A DNA stretch of 64,000 nt from Acacia acuminata (lineage: Eukaryota; Streptophyta; Magnoliopsida; Fabales; Fabaceae), in assembly GCA_019022655.1 (NCBI GenBank), contig JAFJYI010000023.1, positions 930,001 through 994,000 on the forward strand. Reading direction: 5' to 3'. Positions within the stretch are counted from its first letter, which is position 1; the number at the start of each line of letters is the position of its first letter. Shown here piece by piece: positions 59,960-64,000 of this stretch. Under the pieces are notes generated by a model. That model made no database searches and was not told the origin of the DNA. It saw nothing but the letters and a program-made list of their open reading frames with translations. The translations under genes and the position numbers were made by a program.

Positions 59960-60745
59960 TTTCAAACTACTTGTTGAGGCACCCCAAGTAACATGAGAAC
60001 TATGCACTCTTTCTCTTTACCATCTGAATCTACTTCCTCAACCAGTAGCATGCACCAGTAACAGTCCCGTAGAGATCTTCCGGCTATACTTGTCGTGACC
60101 TATAATCTCGATGGAATAACGTCACCAAGAATACAACCATCGATGGAATAACATCACCAAGACAAAACCGGCTAAACCTGTCATCATTGAAGTTGTTCAA
60201 TATATCGTGGAAACTCCAACCTCGAGTCACTAAGAACACAAGTCACCAAGAACAATCGCGTAACCCGAGATCAAGATCGATCTTCGAAGCAGTATTTGGA
60301 AAGCACTAACCCACAATCAACATAAGAACCATGACAACCGTCGATTCTTGAAACCTCCAAGTTTACCATTGGAGCACCGCTATGTTCTTGAAACCTCAAA
60401 TTGAACCGCATACCTCTGTCGCGTATCCGCTGTGTTCTTGCTCTGATAGGACCTCAATGGAATAACGTCACTGAGACAACCGAGAAGAGATTGACACCGT
60501 AATCATAGAAACTACGAAACCCTCGATGGAATAACATCAGAAACCTTTGATGGAATAAACTTTTGGTTTATCTTAAACCGCTCCATAGTCTCTTCACATT
60601 GCTTAACCAGTGGCATCACTTCAAACTATAAACCTAGAGCCCTCAAGGAACCAAGTTGTTCTAGAGGAATCTCAGTCCAGTCTATTTAAACCTTCATAGC
60701 ACCTTGCCCTCTTCAACAATGCCTTGCTGTATTTTGGCGTAACCT
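59960..60745 (-). repeat. Degenerate GTTATTCCATCGAGG repeats in LTR element
   Basis: On the plus strand CGATGGAATAACGTCACCAAG and variants recur near 60108, 60140, 60450, 60525 and 60548, and TCTTGAAACCTC occurs twice near 60345 and 60385. These lie between the two captured gene pieces. No coding frame was recognised. Origin unknown. Confidence 0.6.
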
Positions 60746-60751
60746 CAAGGG

Positions 60752-61357
60752 CTAAATTGCTTTCATGTATTGCTCTGGGGTACTCACCAAGTCCCACTGG
60801 TTAAATTCCTTTCTCACAGCATACATTTTCACTTTGTAAAATGTCAGGTTAACATACTTTTCTTCTCTCATGTGACATTTCCACTTACTGCCTCCAATCT
60901 TGAACAGGCCTAAGTTTCCAAGACCAGAAACAATTGCAATCACATTGGGCCTCATAAATCTGCAAAATGATGCTCCAAAGGCTCTAATGTGCTTTATCTC
61001 AGAAGGAACAAAGTTCTTTACAGTGGACAAAGGTGGGAGATCATAATGAACATTGGAAAGGATATTTATAAGCTGGGTTAAATTGTATGATCCATAATGC
61101 ACACATAACCATCCCTTGAAGGATCCAATAATATGCAGATGAGAATGCTCAAATGATTTTGCTCCTATCTGATAACATGTTACCTGATTGTATATTCTTT
61201 CACAGGAAGAAGGGTCTTCAGTGAGACCAATCGAGAACCAGATATATCGTGACCTCTGAATCCTTGATCTGTAAGGGGAAAATTGAAACCACACACCAAA
61301 TTCACCGTAGGCGTGGAACCCTGAACCATCGTGACACCAGTTCACCGTGAGCCACAA
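60752..61357 (-). pseudogene. DUF295 (F-box-associated) protein fragment inside LTR element
   Basis: An open minus-strand frame of 201 residues with IIGSFKGWLCVHYGSYNLTQ, LPPLSTVKNFVPSEIKHIRA, PNVIAIVSGLGNLGLFKIGG and YVNLTFYKVKMYAVRKEFNQ, then WDL. This order (GS..GWL, LPP, then VVAI.G....L.F...G...W, then Y..K.YAV, then WDL) is that of DUF295/KIB1-4 beta-propeller proteins, usually F-box proteins with E3-ligase adaptor roles. No F-box is present, so it is a partial copy. The long open frame suggests recent capture. Family assignment is from pattern memory and is less certain than the FKBP one. Confidence 0.6.
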
Positions 61358-61439
61358 TCGAAATCAGTCCAAGAAGGGAGAGTCACCGAACCACACACCC
61401 TCAATCGAACCGAGAAGGCTTAAACCACACATCCAAATC

Positions 61440-61930
61440 CTGGAGCTATAAGAGAATCGCGAAATCAGTTCTTGATCCTAAACTACCGCGAACCACCGCG
61501 AACCAGTCAGAAACTACCGTCAATGCTCGAACTACCGTGAAACACCATCGATGCTCGAACCACCGCGAACCTCCATCGATTCTTGAACCACCGTGGAAGA
61601 ATTGTGAAGCACCGTCGATTCTTGAACCACCTCGAACCACCGCGAATTTCAACCAAGAAAGGCTTGAACCATCGTCGCCAATTCCAATTTCACCGTCCGA
61701 TTGATTGGAACACCCAAGAACAGGGACGAAACCTCTAATGCCAAGAGTAGACCGTCGGAGAATTCAGAACCTCCAAGAACAGGGAGCACAACCGACGAGA
61801 AGAGCACAACCGCGAGCCACCGTCTCTGATTGACCAAGAACCCAGGAACTCGCGAGCCACCATTGAGAATCACCGAGAACCACCGTAGATCGCGTGGTTC
61901 GCGACCAAGAAACCAGGAAAAGGGCGTAGC
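61440..61930 (-). repeat. GAACCACCGCGA short-repeat tract in LTR element
   Basis: Plus-strand GAACCACCG(C/T)(G/C)(A/G) occurs about a dozen times between 61480 and 61890, mixed with ATCGATTCTTGAACCACC and CCAAGAAC(C)AGG. On the minus strand this gives runs such as GGTGGTTCGCGGTGGTTCG. The frames at 61446-61873 simply read the repeat (FHGGSRIDGGSRW) and are not called as genes. It occupies the 5' leader of the element, between primer site and captured genes. Confidence 0.7.
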
Positions 61931-62611
61931 GTTATTGGGCGAAGTGAACCTGTCGCTCGTGGGATTTCTCCAGCCCTAATCGTGGAATCAAGAAGATGCA
62001 ACCGGGTTGGAAATCAAGACCCGAAATATTGGACCAAAAGTTTTGGCTCTGCCTTGTCTTGGGCCCTTTCTTGAAACTGGGCCCTTGCTTCTTGTTTTTT
62101 TTTTTTAAATTATCTGGCCTAACCCGAAATCTACAACCTAGACTTATGATACCATGTTAAACTAAATGGATCAGTATATTGAATCATCTAAACCAATGTA
62201 CAGAGATATCCTTATATAGGCCTAGACCACACACACACTCTTGTACACTTCCTATATGAGCCTAATACACAAAGACACAATACTAATTACTCATACTAAC
62301 ACATACACACGATCTGATGATCTGAGAATTAAACTCAAAATATTAGTGCTGGCAAATTTAATTTCCACGTAATTAATGGTGGATTTCTCAAGATATTCCA
62401 ATCCGACAACTCATACCTATCTCTCTGCACTGTGTCACTTTCCATTTCCAATATGGCTTCCCATGAACATGTATCGTAAAATACTAAAATGTATTATTCC
62501 TATGACCCATTATTGTCACGTGCTATGCTTCACTTACGTTCGTTGTTCCCTTTGGCGCAAATCATCCTGACTAGCTTCCTTTTTTGTTGGTAGAAGTTTG
62601 TAATTAGTTTA

Positions 62612-62853
62612 AGGGTAAAGGATTTCTTTACTGGAGATAGAATTATCTTCAGTGACCTCAAAATTACGTCGTTTTGGATTTAATGAAGGGTGTTTCTGTA
62701 ATTTTGTTTATTTTTAATCATATACATTTTTTAAAACACCCTTTATTAATTCACCTAAAATTACTAACAAACCCTTCATTAATTCAAAACGTAGTTTTGG
62801 GATAAGCTGGAGATAACTCTATCTCCAATAATTGGAGAAATACTTTTCCTTTA
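62612..62853. mobile_element. Small MITE, copy 2
   Basis: Same family as 13890-14098. GGTAAAGGATTTCTTTACTG at the left is matched inverted by CAATAATTGGAGAAATACTT at the right, and internal TTAATGAAGGGTGTTT is matched by ACACCCTTTATTAATTCACC. Confidence 0.5.
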
Positions 62854-64000
62854 GTTTAATTAGTACAACATTATTCTGATTTCACAAATCAAGGAGGTTG
62901 CGAAGGAAATTAAACATGGAGAGTAAGAAATTAAGGTAGCCTTCCCAATGAAGCAAAGTAATATGGTGAAACAATTCATGATACATAAAGATTTTGGTCT
63001 CTGCAGTTGTAATCAATTTGAGTTAATCTCTATAGTTTTTTTTAAAAAAAAAAAAATTGGAAATCAATTTTCAGAATTATAGTTAACTTTGGTAGTATAT
63101 AATCTCTAGAGATGACGTGTAATGTGTGAGAATTTTTTTGACAACAGTAGAAAATTTTGACAAAAATTGACCACCATTTTAGGAATTTCATTATTTGATA
63201 ATAGAAATTTTTGATTTAGGTTATATAATAACTTGAGTTAAGGTGTAAAAATACACCAAAAGTGTACCAACACCAAGCATTTTTTTGGATGCAAAAGTGA
63301 TTATGTGGTTATAAAAGTGGATCAAAAATACCCATTAACCGTTAATTGACCGTTAGTGTGACTTTTTTGTATTTTTAAGGGTAAAGTACAAAAATACACA
63401 TGTGTTTTTTCCTTAGGAGCGCTCAACACCACGTGCTTTTTTTAGATGCAAAAATGCACATGTGGTTAAAAAATTGGTGCAAAAGTCACACTTCTATTAA
63501 AACCAAAAATATTGACTGTTAAAAACAAACATTTTGACTAACGGTGCTGACTTGGCATATATATTTACCATCTGAAAAAGAAAAAACTGAACACCCGAGT
63601 AGCACGTTCATCGTCCCATCCCTCCCTCAGACTCAACAAACCCTCCTCACATCTCTCTTTTCCGGCGAACCTCCTCCAATGGGTTCATCTCCGCTGCCCC
63701 TCTCTCGACGTTCCAAGCAAGCTCATCAACGTCACTTGTTCATCGTCCAAACTCCTTCCTCTCGTTCAACTCTCGGCGTTGTAGGCGCAACTTCCTCCCT
63801 TCATATCTTAAACCTCTGGCGACGTTGCAGTGAAGAAGAGATTGAGAGAGAGAATGAGAAACCTTTAAAAGTCAAGACCAACTCCATTTTGCGATCGTTT
63901 ATCTTACACGAGGTTACTTTATGTCATGTGTGATGTGTCTTGCTCTGTTTTATTGGTTTAAAACAGAGCACGCTTAGCGATTGGCCCTCATTTGGAATAA
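62854..64000. other. Right end: repeat-rich, no supported gene
   Basis: Two diverged units of about 110 bp near 63245-63330 and 63385-63500 share AAAAATACAC, CAACACCA(C/A)G, GATGCAAAA and GTGGTTA. The frame at 63544-63933 is rich in S, P, T, L and R and starts inside repeat-like sequence. It could be the first exon of a gene continuing to the right, but nothing identifies it. Confidence 0.35.

Larger units (their letters stand above)
59461..62301 (-). mobile_element. Small LTR retroelement carrying two host-gene fragments
   Basis: Left LTR 59461-59607 and right LTR 62155-62301 are 147 bp each and identical by eye. Both begin TGTTAAAC and end ACTAACA on the plus strand (TGTTAG...TTTAACA on the minus strand). 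Target duplication CATAC at 59456-59460 and 62302-62306. On the minus strand the 5' LTR is followed directly by TGGTATCATAAG (62154-62143), an initiator-methionine-type primer site, and the 3' LTR is preceded by TTGAGGGGGCG (59618-59608), a polypurine tract. The element is therefore transcribed on the minus strand. The LTR contains CTATATAAGG, a likely TATA box. The 2547-bp interior has no gag-pol. It carries a DUF295-type fragment and an FKBP62/65-type fragment, both in sense with the element, plus degenerate repeats. LTR identity implies very recent insertion. Confidence 0.92.

Noticed and set aside
61446..61873. Frames with FHGGSRIDGGSRW-like repeats
   Set aside because: They read the GAACCACCG repeat tract of the LTR element; no protein family and no independent support.
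63544..63933. 129-codon frame near the right edge
   Set aside because: Composition is S/P/L/R-rich and the start lies in repeat-like DNA. It may be part of a gene beyond the window but cannot be supported here.

Overview
The window is nuclear DNA from a flowering plant, most likely a eudicot. The evidence is AT-rich intergenic DNA, short GT-AG introns, plastid-targeted plant enzymes (BAM1-type beta-amylase, HIL1-type lipase), a 3-ketoacyl-CoA synthase, the plant-specific small acidic protein SMAP1, and a dense load of plant-type LINEs, MITEs, a SINE and a small LTR retroelement. I cannot name the species.

Layout. 1-420: first exon of an unidentified gene running off the left edge (minus). 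518-1885: truncated Mutator-like foldback element. 3537-9890: near full-length but mutated LINE (plus) with a perfect 17-bp target duplication. 9908-14280: intergenic, with MITEs. 14380-16027: KCS gene, two exons. 16818-17949: hAT-type non-autonomous element. 18207-18838: U2 snRNA gene copy (minus) split by a 419-bp inserted element. 19264-21103: nested MITEs. 21311-21484: SMAP1, 57 codons. 24196-32133: 18-exon C2/lipase gene (HIL1-like, minus). 34293-37478: BAM1, four exons (minus). 38800-44860: retroelement debris and MITEs. 42585-53630: a tandem duplication of about 2 kb whose first copy is split by a second LINE (44879-50845, minus) and whose second copy carries a MITE and a SINE; each unit supplies the empty site for the other's insertions. 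54148-55270: complete Mutator-like foldback element with 9-bp target duplication. 56670-57658: two-exon coiled-coil protein gene (minus). 59461-62301: 2.8-kb LTR retroelement with identical 147-bp LTRs that carries fragments of two host genes, an FKBP62/65-type immunophilin and a DUF295 (F-box-associated) protein. The right end holds repeats only.

The ordinary genes do not form an operon-like system. KCS (very-long-chain fatty acid elongation), the plastid lipase and the plastid beta-amylase are independent metabolic genes. SMAP1 and the HIL1-like lipase are also close neighbours in Arabidopsis (At4g13520 and At4g13550, from memory), which suggests conserved microsynteny. The most unusual items are the gene-capturing LTR element, the transposon-split U2 snRNA gene, and two one-base frameshifts in the lipase gene that both fall in homopolymers and look like assembly errors.
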